From Porcincola intestinalis (GTDB lineage: Bacteria; Bacillota; Clostridia; Lachnospirales; Lachnospiraceae), in assembly GCF_009696445.1 (NCBI RefSeq), contig NZ_VULZ01000006.1, positions 123,406 through 187,405 of the forward strand: DNA of 64,000 nucleotides, in the 5' to 3' direction. Under the pieces are notes generated by a model, which saw only the letters and a program-made list of their open reading frames with translations, was not told where the DNA came from and ran no database searches. The position numbers and the translations under genes were made by a program. Shown here in pieces: positions 26,009-35,959 of this stretch. The number at the start of each line of letters is the position of its first letter. Positions within the stretch are counted from its first letter, which is position 1.

Positions 26009-29000
26009 TCAGGACTGCTTCTTTACGGCAGCCTTCTTATCAGCGGCCTTTTTTGCCTCAATCTTATCGCGCGGAACCTCGACCATCTTGTAGACCTCAA
26101 CCTGGTCGCCCTCGGCGATTTCGTTGAAATCCTCAAAGACAAGACCGCACTCATATCCTGCCTTGACAGACTTGACATCGTCCTTGAAACGCTTCAGGGA
26201 CGCAATCTCGCCATCGAAGATCTGTTTGCCTTCCCGGGTGATCCGGGCCTTGCTTCCACGCTCCACGATGCCGTCCAGGACATACGATCCGGCAATATTG
26301 CCGATGCCTGAAGCTTTGAAGATCTGGCGAACCTCGACATGACCTGTCACCTGCTCCTCGTAAACCGGTTCGAGCATACCCTTCATCGCGTTCTCAACAT
26401 CATTGATCGCATCATAAATGACTCTGTACAGTTTGACCTCGACGCCCTCTCTCTCTGCAGTCGACTTTGCAAGCGCATCCGGTCTGACATTGAAGCCGAT
26501 GATGATGGCATTCGATGCGCCGGCCAGCGTGACATCGGACTCGTTGATGGCACCGACACCGCTATGAATAATCTTGACGACCACCTCGTCGTTTGACAGC
26601 TTCAGCAGGCTCTGCTTCAGGGCTTCGACGGAACCCTGAACATCTGCCTTGACAATCAGGTTCAGCTCCTTCAGGCTGCCCTCCTGAATCTGGCTGAAGA
26701 GGTCGTCAAGCGACATTCTGGACTTTGTCTCCGCGAGCATCTTCTCGCGTTCCACGGAGATGAAGGTCTCTGCAAATGACTTTGCCTCCTTCTCTGTCTC
26801 CGGGGAGACAAGGATCTCGCCTGCCTGCGGGACACTTGAGAATCCGATGATCTCTGCCGGAAAACCGGGGCCTGCTTCCTTGATTTCTCTTCCTCTGGAA
26901 TCCACCATGCCTCTGACTTTGCCGAAGCTGGATCCGGCCGCAACCGGATCGCCGACATGGAGAACACCCTTCTGTACAAGAACGGATGCCACAGGTCCTC
27001 TTCCCTTGTCAAGCTTTGCCTCGATGATGAGGCCTCGTGCCCGGCGGTTCGGATTCGCCTTGAGCTCAAGAACATCTGCCGTCAGGAGGATCATCTCCAG
27101 AAGGTTGTCAATTCCCTCATGCGTCTTGGCGGAGACCGGCACCATGGTCGTGCTGCCGCCCCAGTCCTCGGCGATCAGACCGTACTCGGTCAGCTCCTGC
27201 TTGACGCGATCAATGTTGGCACTCGGTTTGTCAATCTTGTTGATCGCCACGATAATCTCGATGCCAGCCGCCTTCGCATGATTGATTGCCTCGATTGTCT
27301 GCGGCATGACACCGTCATCCGCGGCAACGACAAGGACTGCGATATCGGTAGAGTTCGCGCCTCTCATACGCATAGCCGTGAAGGCTTCATGTCCCGGCGT
27401 GTCGAGGAAGGTGATCTTGCGCCCGTTGTAATCAATGACAGACGCACCAATGTGCTGGGTGATGCCGCCCGCCTCGCGGTCGGTGACATGTGTGTTGCGG
27501 ATCGCGTCCAGAAGGGACGTTTTACCGTGATCGACATGTCCCATCACGCAGACAACCGGCGGACGGGAGACAAGCGAATCTTCCGGATCCTCTGTATCCT
27601 TCAGAAGTTCGGCAATCAGATCCTTCTTCTCCTCATGCTCGCACAGAATGTCGTAATCCATCGCGATATTCTCTGCTTCCTCGTATGTCAGCTCCTGGTT
27701 CAGCGTCACCATTTTTCCCTGCAGGAAAAGCTTCTTGATCAGTGCGGATGGCTGAAGCTTCATCTTGTCGGCAAGATCGCGAAGTGTGAGAACATCCGGC
27801 AGCGTGATGGTCTTGATCTGTTCTTCCTGCACGGCTGCAACCGGCTCCGGCTTGTGGAATGCGCCGGCGCGGTTCGGATCCTTTTTCTTCCTGGAAGTGA
27901 CAACCCTGTCATCCTGGTCAAAGCGATTGTACTTGTCCTTTGACTTGTCACGATCGTTCTTACCGCGGGCACTTCTCTGCCGCTCATTGTTCTTGCTGTC
28001 AAATGCGGCTTTCTTATCCGTGCCTTTTCTGCCGCCGAAGCTCTTTCCCGGCGCATCAGAGCGTCCAGATCCCGGCGCTGCTGCTCCTCTTTGTGAAAAG
28101 CCGCCTCTTGATCCGGTTCCCTGTCCGGACGGTCTGGACGAGCTTCTGTCGCTCCGTCCGGCTGCCGGCGATCCATCCCTGCGCTGGGAAGAGGAGCCCT
28201 GCCGGGCAGAAGTCCTGCCGGAGGCATCCCTTCTGTCACTGCCAAAGGACTGTCCCTGCCGGGCACGCTGTGCTGTACTCCTGCCCTGTCCGGCACCGGC
28301 GTCACGGCTGCCCTGACCGGCTCTGCGCACAGGCTCTGCGGCCTTCTGTTTTTCGGCTTCAGCTCTTGCCCGCTCCTCATCCGCTTTTCTTGCAGCCTCC
28401 GCAGCGGCACGGACGGCCTCTGCCTCAGCCGCCTTTCTAGCGGCCTCTTCCGCTGCCTTTGCAGCGGCTTCCTCGCGTGCCTTCTGAGCCGCGATGCGCG
28501 CTTCCTCCTCAGGCTTTCTGGTTGCAGATTCGCTGAGCGGACGCTCGTCCGCCTTCATCTGAGCCCGCGCCTGCTGGGCAGCGATGGAACTTCCGCCTTC
28601 CTTCAGAAGATCCTCTGCTGTTGTCGATCCGGTCAGCGCGCCGCGGAAATGTACCCTCGGCTTCGGCGTCTCCGGTTTTCTGACGGCACCGGCACGTCCG
28701 GCTGCCGGCTTTGCTGCCCCGCTGCGCACGGGAGATACCGACCTGCGCTGCGCATTCCCGGTCCCCTTCTCAGAAGCGGGCGTCGTCTGCTCAGGCTTTC
28801 TGTGAGGCCGGGCAGCATGGTCCCGCTGGCTGTCCGCCGCACCGGATCTTCCCTTCATCATGCCGCTTCTCGAATTCTGCGGCCGGAAGACTGCGACAAT
28901 ACGTTTCTTCTTCGGAGCGGCCTCCTGACGGGATTCCTGCCCGGGCTTCTGCTCTCCGTCTGAAGAAGGCTGAGCGGAAGGCGAAAGCTTTCTGCGGATC

Positions 29001-29131
29001 TTCGCGCAGGTCTCCTCATCGACCCCGCTCATGTTCGTTGCTTTCACGCCCATGGCTTTCAGTGTCGAGAGAACCTTTGAAGTCTCCACTCCAAGCGATT
29101 TTGCAAGTTCATGTACTCTGATATTTCCCAA
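26009..29131 (-). CDS. infB: Translation initiation factor IF-2
   Basis: About 1040 residues, on the long side for IF-2. An IF2-N module ([19 protein letters not shown]) comes first. A roughly 330-residue Ala/Arg/Glu/Gly/Ser-rich linker follows, then a second IF2-N module ([20 protein letters not shown]), the GTPase core ([23 protein letters not shown]) and the fMet-tRNA-binding C-terminal domains. TTG 29131 is preferred as start: it follows GGAGGT and gives the standard [11 protein letters not shown] beginning. A GTG/ATG further upstream has no ribosome site and would add 20 atypical residues. Confidence 0.96.
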   Translation of the reverse strand: MGNIRVHELAKSLGVETSKVLSTLKAMGVKATNMSGVDEETCAKIRRKLSPSAQPSSDGEQKPGQESRQEAAPKKKRIVAVFRPQNSRSGMMKGRSGAADSQRDHAARPHRKPEQTTPASEKGTGNAQRRSVSPVRSGAAKPAAGRAGAVRKPETPKPRVHFRGALTGSTTAEDLLKEGGSSIAAQQARAQMKADERPLSESATRKPEEEARIAAQKAREEAAAKAAEEAARKAAEAEAVRAAAEAARKADEERARAEAEKQKAAEPVRRAGQGSRDAGAGQGRSTAQRARQGQSFGSDRRDASGRTSARQGSSSQRRDGSPAAGRSDRSSSRPSGQGTGSRGGFSQRGAAAPGSGRSDAPGKSFGGRKGTDKKAAFDSKNNERQRSARGKNDRDKSKDKYNRFDQDDRVVTSRKKKDPNRAGAFHKPEPVAAVQEEQIKTITLPDVLTLRDLADKMKLQPSALIKKLFLQGKMVTLNQELTYEEAENIAMDYDILCEHEEKKDLIAELLKDTEDPEDSLVSRPPVVCVMGHVDHGKTSLLDAIRNTHVTDREAGGITQHIGASVIDYNGRKITFLDTPGHEAFTAMRMRGANSTDIAVLVVAADDGVMPQTIEAINHAKAAGIEIIVAINKIDKPSANIDRVKQELTEYGLIAEDWGGSTTMVPVSAKTHEGIDNLLEMILLTADVLELKANPNRRARGLIIEAKLDKGRGPVASVLVQKGVLHVGDPVAAGSSFGKVRGMVDSRGREIKEAGPGFPAEIIGFSSVPQAGEILVSPETEKEAKSFAETFISVEREKMLAETKSRMSLDDLFSQIQEGSLKELNLIVKADVQGSVEALKQSLLKLSNDEVVVKIIHSGVGAINESDVTLAGASNAIIIGFNVRPDALAKSTAEREGVEVKLYRVIYDAINDVENAMKGMLEPVYEEQVTGHVEVRQIFKASGIGNIAGSYVLDGIVERGSKARITREGKQIFDGEIASLKRFKDDVKSVKAGYECGLVFEDFNEIAEGDQVEVYKMVEVPRDKIEAKKAADKKAAVKKQS

Positions 29132-29132
29132 T

Positions 29133-29468
29133 TCAATACCTCCGCTCCCTGTCGGCACCTGTCCCCAGGGTTTTCTCGATGACTGCCGCAAAACCGGTAT
29201 CCGTCAGCGCCAGACATGCCCGGTCACTGCAGCCGATGCTCAGCCCCAGCGCCGCCCTGTCGGAACAGACGACCATCCGGGCATGATGCCAGTCACACAT
29301 ATTCCGAAATTTTTTCTTTGTATTGTCAGAAGCGTCACCGGCAACCAGCACCAGCTCTGCTTTCCCTTTTCTGATGGCTTCCTCCGTCTGAAATTCCCCG
29401 GAGACAACCTTTCCGGCTCTTTTCGCAAGACCCAGATAGGATAAAAGCCTTTTTTCATTATCCGCCAT
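29133..29468 (-). CDS. ylxQ: L7Ae-family RNA-binding protein YlxQ
   Basis: A 111-residue L7Ae/L30e/S12e-fold kink-turn binding protein, the usual partner of ylxR between nusA and infB. Seen are [18 protein letters not shown] and the [14 protein letters not shown] strand. ATG 29468 follows GGGAGG and overlaps the 3' end of ylxR. Role: probably ribosome or RNA-related, not settled in the family. Confidence 0.92.
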   Translation of the reverse strand: MADNEKRLLSYLGLAKRAGKVVSGEFQTEEAIRKGKAELVLVAGDASDNTKKKFRNMCDWHHARMVVCSDRAALGLSIGCSDRACLALTDTGFAAVIEKTLGTGADRERRY

Positions 29469-29727
29469 CCATCTGCCTCCCGATTTCGTCATAGACATCA
29501 GGCGGGACGGCACACTTCAGGCTCCGCTCAAGGGCCCGGCTTTTCCGCGCCTTCTGCAGACATCCGGCATCCCGGCAGAGATAGACGCCCCGTCCGTTCA
29601 GCCTTCCGGTCTGATCGATCCGAACTGTGCCGGCTTCTGTTTTTACGATCCGAACCAGCTCTTTTTTCTCTTTCATAAGTCCGCATCCCGCACACTTACG
29701 GAGCGGCTGTTTTCTGACCTGTGCCAT
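29458..29727 (-). CDS. ylxR: YlxR-family RNA-binding protein (DUF448)
   Basis: 89 residues. The family motif RKCAGC near the N-terminus and GRGVYLCRDAGCL in the middle are clear; the C-terminus ends with basic ARKSRALERSLK. ATG 29727 follows AGGGGGAAT; a start nine codons upstream is less likely. YlxR proteins are reported to bind RNA and have been linked to RnpB/RNase P in some Firmicutes. Confidence 0.92.
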   Translation of the reverse strand: MAQVRKQPLRKCAGCGLMKEKKELVRIVKTEAGTVRIDQTGRLNGRGVYLCRDAGCLQKARKSRALERSLKCAVPPDVYDEIGRQMDGG

Positions 29728-29812
29728 ATTCCCCCTGTTCCGGAATCCGATCATCGTCTCCCCGGTATCCTGCAGCCGAAGGCCTTCAGCCGGAGTCTTC
29801 AGCAGCCGTCAC

Positions 29813-31117
29813 TTAAGCCTCGCCGTTCCCCGGGTCACCGACACCGTTCTCATCCTGCGTCTCGTCCTCAGCCGGCATATCCTGTCCGAAAGAACGGTCA
29901 TCAGCCGAGTCAGAATCGTCGTACATCGCATCGTTGTAAAGCGCCGCCGCGTCGGCAGAAGCCGCATCGTTGTAAAGATCGTCTGAATCCTCGCCGTAGG
30001 AGCCGTCATCCTCCTCGGCATAGTCTCCGTTCTCATCGTCATAGTACTCGTTCTGGAACTCCTCAAGCTCACCGGACTCGATTGCCTGCGTCTCAGACTT
30101 GATATCGATCTTGAAGCCGGTCAGTCTTGCGGTCAGTCTTGCATTCTGACCTTCCTTGCCGATTGCAAGAGAAAGCTGGTAATCCGGGACGACAACCTTC
30201 GCGGAGCGCTCGTCCTCGTCAACCAGAACGGTGACAACCTTCGCAGGGCTGAGGGCGTTCTCGATAAAGTACGCCGGGTTTTCATCCCACGCGACAATAT
30301 CGATCTTCTCTCCGCCGAGTTCGTCGACGACGGCGGCCACCCGGCTTCCGTTCTGACCGACGCAGGCACCGACAGCATCCACGTTGTCAACATTGGACCA
30401 GACAGCCATCTTCGAGCGGGATCCAGCCTCGCGCGCAATCGCCTTGATCTCGACCGTTCCGTCCGCGACCTCCGCAACCTCCTCCTCGAAGAGTGCGCGC
30501 ACAAAGTTCGGAGACTTTCTGGAAAGCACGATTCTCGGTCCCTTGGTTCCGTTCTCTACACGAACGATATAAACCTTGACCCGCTCATTCGGATAAAATG
30601 TCTCCCCGTGGATCATCTCACTTTCCGTCAGCATCGCATCGACCTTGCCCAGATTGATGATCACGTTGCGACCGACATAGCGCTGAACTTTTCCGGTGAT
30701 GACCTTATTCTCCTTGTCAAAGTAATCCGCATACAGGCTCATGCGCTCAGCCTCGCGCACCTGCTGCATGATGACGTCCTTTGCGCTCTTGACCGCGATG
30801 CGGTTGAACCCGCGGGAATTGACTTCCTCCGGGACAATATCTCCAAGCTGGTACTTTCCATTCCGCATCTGCGCGTCGCCAAGAGAGATCTGTGTCAGTG
30901 GATCCTCGACATCTTCCACGACCGTCTTGTCAAGGTAGACACCGAGTGTGCGTTTGACCGGGTCCATCCGGACAGAGACATTCGTCAGTCCCTGCCGTTT
31001 GAAGTTCTTCTCGCAGGCGATTGTCAGAGAGGATTTGATCGCATCCATCAGCACTTCCGCCTTGATGCCCTTTTCCTTCTCAAGTAACTGCAAGGAATCG
31101 AATAATTCGTCGTTCAT
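29813..31117 (-). CDS. nusA: Transcription termination/antitermination factor NusA
   Basis: 434 residues: N-terminal RNA polymerase-binding domain, S1 domain (GKVQRYVGRNVIINLGKVDA), and two KH domains (VGACVGQNGSRV; LAIGKEGQNARLTARLTG). After the second KH about 80 residues form a strongly acidic Asp/Glu/Tyr tail with recurring LYNDA-like units, in place of the AR repeats of E. coli NusA. Acidic tails occur in several Firmicute NusA proteins. It lies between rimP and ylxR. Confidence 0.96.
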   Translation of the reverse strand: MNDELFDSLQLLEKEKGIKAEVLMDAIKSSLTIACEKNFKRQGLTNVSVRMDPVKRTLGVYLDKTVVEDVEDPLTQISLGDAQMRNGKYQLGDIVPEEVNSRGFNRIAVKSAKDVIMQQVREAERMSLYADYFDKENKVITGKVQRYVGRNVIINLGKVDAMLTESEMIHGETFYPNERVKVYIVRVENGTKGPRIVLSRKSPNFVRALFEEEVAEVADGTVEIKAIAREAGSRSKMAVWSNVDNVDAVGACVGQNGSRVAAVVDELGGEKIDIVAWDENPAYFIENALSPAKVVTVLVDEDERSAKVVVPDYQLSLAIGKEGQNARLTARLTGFKIDIKSETQAIESGELEEFQNEYYDDENGDYAEEDDGSYGEDSDDLYNDAASADAAALYNDAMYDDSDSADDRSFGQDMPAEDETQDENGVGDPGNGEA

Positions 31118-31141
31118 AGTTTTTTCCCTTAACCTCCCGGA

Positions 31142-31618
31142 TTACCAGTCAAATGCTTCTCTGATCAGGGCAATATTCTCCCTGCTGAAAGTAACGTCCC
31201 GTTCAGAGGCTGTCCCCTGATCCGTCAGCAGTGTAATCGTATGTGCATCCCAGTCTGAAAGGGTTCCCTCCCAGTTTTTCTCGTGCTCCTGCGGACGGAA
31301 CAGTCTGATTTCGACGTCCTTCCCCTTGTTTCTCACAAAATCCTTTTCCTTTTTCAGCGGTCTGCCGAGTCCGGGAGAGGAAATCTCCAGGATATAGGGC
31401 TCTGCGATGAAATCCTCTCTGTCCAGCTCAGCCTCCAGTGACCGGCTTACACGCTCGCAGTCATCCACCGTCACTCCGCCAGACTTGTCGATGTAACCGC
31501 GCAGATACCAGCTGCCGCCTTCCTTCACAAACTCTACATCGACCAGCTCATAGCCTCCGGCCTCTGTAATCGGGAGAAGGAGCTGCTCCGTCTTTTCCTC
31601 ATAAACGGCCTTGTTCAT
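31142..31618 (-). CDS. rimP: Ribosome maturation factor RimP
   Basis: 158 residues, needed for 30S assembly. The family signature LEISSPGLGRPLKKEKDF is present, preceded by the N-terminal domain YELVDVEFVKEGGSWYLRGY. It is the first gene of the nusA-infB operon, 24 bp ahead of nusA. Confidence 0.95.
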   Translation of the reverse strand: MNKAVYEEKTEQLLLPITEAGGYELVDVEFVKEGGSWYLRGYIDKSGGVTVDDCERVSRSLEAELDREDFIAEPYILEISSPGLGRPLKKEKDFVRNKGKDVEIRLFRPQEHEKNWEGTLSDWDAHTITLLTDQGTASERDVTFSRENIALIREAFDW

Positions 31619-31637
31619 GTTTCCCCTCTACACGAAA

Positions 31638-31664
31638 GAAGAACGGGTTTTTAACCCGTTCTTC
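31638..31664 (-). terminator. Perfect hairpin in the rimP-nusA operon leader
   Basis: GAAGAACGGGTT and AACCCGTTCTTC pair perfectly across a 3-nt loop, then CTTTCG follows on the minus strand. It lies downstream of the putative rimP promoter and about 90 bp after the parC stop. It could terminate parC transcripts, attenuate the nusA operon, or both. Confidence 0.65.
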
Positions 31665-31690
31665 GTCGACAGTTATCTGATACTCCCTGT

Positions 31691-31719
31691 ACTCTACCAC
31701 TACAAGATATAGATTTCAA
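31691..31719 (-). promoter_or_regulatory. Promoter of the rimP-nusA-infB operon
   Basis: Minus strand: TTGAAA, 17 bp, TAGAGT, between parC and rimP. The predicted start leaves a leader of about 65 nt that contains the perfect hairpin. Confidence 0.6.
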
Positions 31720-31752
31720 GTCATTTGGCATCAATTTCATGTAAAAACCGGC

Positions 31753-33993
31753 TCATTTGCGGAGCTTTGTGCCCTTTGCGCCCCGCTGGGAGATCTTCAG
31801 ACGGTTCAGCGCGACGGTTTTCTCCTCGATCACCGCCTCCGTCGGCGCTCCCTCCTCCAGATACCAGACATTCTCAACCCGGTCAGCCTCCCCGAGCTGG
31901 ATGCCGCGCACACCGCGCGCATTTTTCTTCTGCAGCGGGATATCATCCTCATTCATCCGCAGAAGATACTGATTGGCAGTGTGGAGCACCATCGTCGTCT
32001 GGAAATGAGCGAGATGGACGGACAGAAGCCGGTCGCCTTCATCCAGCTTCGTTGCCGCAACCGTCTTCTTGGCAACGTCAAATTCCGAGCCTTCCACCTG
32101 CTTGACAAATCCTCCCTCCGTCACGAAGATCAGCCGCATGTTGACAATGTTGGAAAGCGGAATCACATCGATGTAGAGCTCATCCTTTGAATCATAGTTG
32201 CAGAGGTTGTCGATCGGGGTTCCCTTGTCGCGGAACTTGCCATGCGGAACATCCTCGACTTTGAGGATGTGCTGCCGGCCGATGTCCGTGTAGATACAGA
32301 GCTTCGCATCGCTCATCGTATGCAGGACGATCCGGTTCTCGGAATCCGCCGCTTCCCGGTTTTTCTCATATACGGGCTCGTCCACCGTCCGGGCATACCC
32401 GAAGCGGTCCATCAGGAAGACGCACGGGTAGGCCTCTGCCTTCTTCTCCTCGATCACAACCGCGCCGGCATTCGTGATGACCGTCCTGCGCGGACGGGCG
32501 TAGGCCTTCTTGAAGGACAGAAGTTCCGAGATGATCACATTGGCCATGGAGTCATAGCTGTTCAGAATGTCGGTGTAGGCCGCGATATTCTTCAGTGTCT
32601 GGTCATAGTCCGCCTGGAGCGAGTCCAGCTCGAGACCGATCAGGCGGTAGAGCTTCATTTCCAGGATTGCGTCCGCCTGCGTCTCTGTAAAATGCAGCTT
32701 CGAAGCCGCCTTCTGTGATTTTACCGTCTTGAAGCGGATTCCCTCTGTATTTCCCGTCACAAGGCAGTCCCTTGCCATCTTCCGGTCCTTTGAGCCGCGG
32801 AGGATCTCGATAATCAGGTCGATCACATCGACCGCACGAATCAGGCCCTCCTGAATATCCTTCTTCTTCTCCTCGCTTTTCAGCAGGCTGGTATATTTCC
32901 GCGTCGCAATATCGAACTGAAAATCGATGTGCGCCTCCAGAATCCGGCGGAGGGACAGCGTCTCCGGGCGCCCGTCCGCGACCGCAAGCATATTGACACC
33001 GAAGGTATCCTCCAGCCGTGTCTTTTTATAGAGAAGCTTCTCAATATAAGACGGATCCGCTCCCTTGCGGAGGTCCAGCACGATCCGGATCCCTTCCTTG
33101 GAGGACTGGTTTGAAATATCGGCAATCTCGCTTCCAAGGCGGCTGTCGGCGAGCGCCGCACAGTCATTGAGGAACTTCCCGATTCCCATCCCGATCATTG
33201 TGTACGGAATCTGCGTCACAACGAGCCGCTGGCGCTCGGTGCGCGGAATCTTTTCAACCTCGACCTTTCCGCGGATGCGGATCTTACCGGTTCCGGTCCT
33301 GTAGATTTCGGCCAGCTCATCCTGATTGACGACAATGCCGCCCGTCGGAAAATCTGGCCCCTGCACGATGTCCATCAGCTTATCATCCGAAAGATTCTGA
33401 TCCCGGATCAGGGCGATGGTCGCGTCGATGACCTCACCGAGGTTGTGAGGCGGAATGCTTGTCGCCATGCCGACGGCAATACCCTCCGAGCCATTCACGA
33501 GCAGATTCGGAATCCGCGCAGGCAGCACGACCGGTTCCTTCTCCGTCTCATCGAAGTTCGGAACAAAGTCCACGACATTCCGGTCGAGATCTGCGAGAAA
33601 GACCTCCTGCGTCATTTTCTGGAGGCGGGCTTCCGTATACCGCATGGCAGCGGCTCCGTCTCCTTCGATCGATCCGAAGTTTCCGTGCCCGTCCACCAGC
33701 GGCAGCCCCATCTTGAAGTCCTGCGCCATCACGACGAGCGCACCGTAGATGGATGAATCTCCATGCGGATGGAATTTACCCATCGTATCTCCGACGATCC
33801 TCGCACTCTTTCTGTAAGGCTTGTCGTACCGGGTTCCGAGTTCATACATGTCATACAGCGTCCGACGCTGGACCGGTTTCAGCCCGTCCCGGACATCCGG
33901 AAGCGCCCTCGCCACGATGACGCTCATCGCGTAATCGATGTAGGACTTCTGCATAATCTCGCTGTATTCAGTCTGAATGATTTCCTGTGCCAT
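31753..33993 (-). CDS. parC: Type IIA topoisomerase subunit A, probably topoisomerase IV ParC
   Basis: A 746-residue DNA-cleaving subunit. The active Tyr119 is in AAAMRYTEARL; the quinolone-region sequence is HPHGDSSIYGAL, so Ser80 is present but the usual acidic residue four positions on is Gly84. The C-terminal beta-propeller lacks a recognisable GyrA box (QRRGGKG); KFRDKGTPI occupies that place, which favours a decatenase (ParC) over gyrase. The gene lies 46 bp after parE. A second gyrase-like pair cannot be fully excluded. Confidence 0.9.
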   Translation of the reverse strand: MAQEIIQTEYSEIMQKSYIDYAMSVIVARALPDVRDGLKPVQRRTLYDMYELGTRYDKPYRKSARIVGDTMGKFHPHGDSSIYGALVVMAQDFKMGLPLVDGHGNFGSIEGDGAAAMRYTEARLQKMTQEVFLADLDRNVVDFVPNFDETEKEPVVLPARIPNLLVNGSEGIAVGMATSIPPHNLGEVIDATIALIRDQNLSDDKLMDIVQGPDFPTGGIVVNQDELAEIYRTGTGKIRIRGKVEVEKIPRTERQRLVVTQIPYTMIGMGIGKFLNDCAALADSRLGSEIADISNQSSKEGIRIVLDLRKGADPSYIEKLLYKKTRLEDTFGVNMLAVADGRPETLSLRRILEAHIDFQFDIATRKYTSLLKSEEKKKDIQEGLIRAVDVIDLIIEILRGSKDRKMARDCLVTGNTEGIRFKTVKSQKAASKLHFTETQADAILEMKLYRLIGLELDSLQADYDQTLKNIAAYTDILNSYDSMANVIISELLSFKKAYARPRRTVITNAGAVVIEEKKAEAYPCVFLMDRFGYARTVDEPVYEKNREAADSENRIVLHTMSDAKLCIYTDIGRQHILKVEDVPHGKFRDKGTPIDNLCNYDSKDELYIDVIPLSNIVNMRLIFVTEGGFVKQVEGSEFDVAKKTVAATKLDEGDRLLSVHLAHFQTTMVLHTANQYLLRMNEDDIPLQKKNARGVRGIQLGEADRVENVWYLEEGAPTEAVIEEKTVALNRLKISQRGAKGTKLRK

Positions 33994-34039
33994 CTGTTTT
34001 TATGTTCCTTTTCTGCTTTTCATGTGCATGCCGGAAGGC

Positions 34040-35959
34040 TTACACATCGAGCGCCGCGTCGCGGGCGTGCTCATGGATGAATTCCCGTCTCGGCGGAACA
34101 TCGTTGCCCATGAGAAGCGCGGTGATGTCGGAGGCACTCCGCCCGTCCTCAATCTCGACCCGCCGCATTGTGCGCGTCTCAGGATTCAGCGTCGTCTCCC
34201 AGAGCTGTTCCGGATCCATCTCGCCAAGGCCCTTGTAGCGCTGAAGCGTGAAGCCGGACTTATGATGTTTCCTGTAGCGCGCCAGCGCCTCATCATCAAA
34301 GAGGTACTCTTCCTTCCCCTTCTGCGGGATCGCCTTGTACAGCGGAGGCATCGCGATATAAACATGTCCCTCGCCGATCAGATCCGGCATGAACCGGTAG
34401 AACAGGGTCAGAAGAAGCGTACAGATATGCGCGCCGTCGACATCGGCATCTGCCATGATGATGATCTTGCCGTAGCGCAGCTTTGTGATGTCAAAATCGT
34501 TCCCGTAGCCTTCTGAGAACCCGCAGCCAAACGAGTTGATCATCGTCTTGATCTCTTCATTCGCCAGCACCTTGTCGATCGAGGCCTTCTCCACGTTCAG
34601 GATCTTGCCGCGGATCGGCAGAATCGCCTGAAAATTCCGGTCACGGGCGGTCTTGGCCGAGCCGCCTGCGGAATCTCCCTCGACGATGAAAATCTCGCAC
34701 TTTGAGGCGTCCCGGCTTTCGCAGTTTGCCAGCTTTCCGTTGGAATCAAAGGAATACTTCTGCTTTGTCAGAAGGTTTGTCTTGGCCTTTTCCTCGGTTT
34801 TCCGGATCTTTGCCGCCTTCTCCGCGCAGCCAAGCACTTCCCTGAGCGCGCTGAGATTCTTGTCGAAGTACCTGGAAAATTCATCTGAGGTGACCTTCGC
34901 GACAGCCCGGGCAGCATCGGCATTGTCGAGCTTTGTCTTCGTCTGCCCCTCGAAGCTCGGATCCGGATGACGGATGGAAATGACGGCCGTGCAGCCGTTC
35001 CGGATGTCTGCCCCGGTGAAGTTGGCATCCTTTTCCTTCAGGATTCCGAGCTCCCGTGCGTAGGTGTTCATGACGGTGGTAAATGCGGTCTTGAATCCGG
35101 TCAGATGGGTGCCGCCTTCTGAATTGAAGATGTTGTTGCAGAAACCCAGAATATTCTCATGGAATTCGTTGATATACTGGAGCGCAACCTCTACCTGGAT
35201 ACCGTCGCTGATTCCCTTGACATAGATGGGCTCGCAGACGGCTTCCTTGTTCTTGTTCAGGTCCCGTATGAAGCCCAGAATCCCCTCCGGTTCATGGAAG
35301 GTCAGCTCCTCGTCCCGTCCGTCCCTTTGATCACGGAACACAATGGTCAGCTCCGGATTCAGATACGTTGTCTCGTGGAGTCTGTTCTTGATCTCGGTAG
35401 CGGAAAATCTTGTGGTCTGCTCGAAGATCTCCGGATCCGGCAGGAAGGTGATGGTCGTTCCCGTCTCCTTTGTCTTCCCGATGACCGGGAGAAGCCCTTT
35501 TTCAAGCTCAAGGTCCGGCTTGCCCTTCCGGTACCGGTCATGGAAAATCTTCCCTTCTCTCTTCACCTGGACATCCATCCACTCCGAGAGAGCATTGACA
35601 ACAGAGGAACCGACCCCATGAAGGCCGCCGGATGTCTTGTAGGCATCGCTGTCGAACTTGCCGCCGGCATGGAGCGTCGTAAAGACAACACGCTCCGCCG
35701 AGACTCCCTTCTGATGCATGCCGACCGGAATCCCGCGTCCGTTATCGCCGACCGTGCAGCTGCCATCAGCGTTCAGCGTCACATCGATTCGGGTGCAGTA
35801 CCCGGCCAGATGCTCATCGACAGAGTTGTCGACAATCTCGTAGACCAGATGATTCAGTCCGCGGCGGGAGGTACTGCCGATATACATGCCAGGCCTCCTG
35901 CGGACTGCCTCCAGCCCTTCGATGACCTGTATGGAACTTGCGTCGTAATTTTCTGTCAT
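34040..35959 (-). CDS. parE: Type IIA topoisomerase subunit B, probably topoisomerase IV ParE
   Basis: A 639-residue GHKL ATPase subunit. The ATP site includes EIVDNSVDEHLAG, VGDNGRGIPV and GGLHGVGSSVVNAL; the TOPRIM domain shows EGDSAGGSAKTARDR and IMADADVDGAHI. The typical QRYKGLGEMDPEQLW precedes the C-terminus. Length suits ParE or Gram-positive GyrB. Together with the ParC features, topoisomerase IV is preferred. Its ATG overlaps the stop of the upstream beta-helix gene by 4 bp. Confidence 0.9.
   Translation of the reverse strand: MTENYDASSIQVIEGLEAVRRRPGMYIGSTSRRGLNHLVYEIVDNSVDEHLAGYCTRIDVTLNADGSCTVGDNGRGIPVGMHQKGVSAERVVFTTLHAGGKFDSDAYKTSGGLHGVGSSVVNALSEWMDVQVKREGKIFHDRYRKGKPDLELEKGLLPVIGKTKETGTTITFLPDPEIFEQTTRFSATEIKNRLHETTYLNPELTIVFRDQRDGRDEELTFHEPEGILGFIRDLNKNKEAVCEPIYVKGISDGIQVEVALQYINEFHENILGFCNNIFNSEGGTHLTGFKTAFTTVMNTYARELGILKEKDANFTGADIRNGCTAVISIRHPDPSFEGQTKTKLDNADAARAVAKVTSDEFSRYFDKNLSALREVLGCAEKAAKIRKTEEKAKTNLLTKQKYSFDSNGKLANCESRDASKCEIFIVEGDSAGGSAKTARDRNFQAILPIRGKILNVEKASIDKVLANEEIKTMINSFGCGFSEGYGNDFDITKLRYGKIIIMADADVDGAHICTLLLTLFYRFMPDLIGEGHVYIAMPPLYKAIPQKGKEEYLFDDEALARYRKHHKSGFTLQRYKGLGEMDPEQLWETTLNPETRTMRRVEIEDGRSASDITALLMGNDVPPRREFIHEHARDAALDV

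Noticed and set aside
31753..35959. DNA gyrase GyrA/GyrB
   Set aside because: No GyrA box in the C-terminal propeller, and the genes are not in a dnaA-recF context; topoisomerase IV is the better reading, though not proven.
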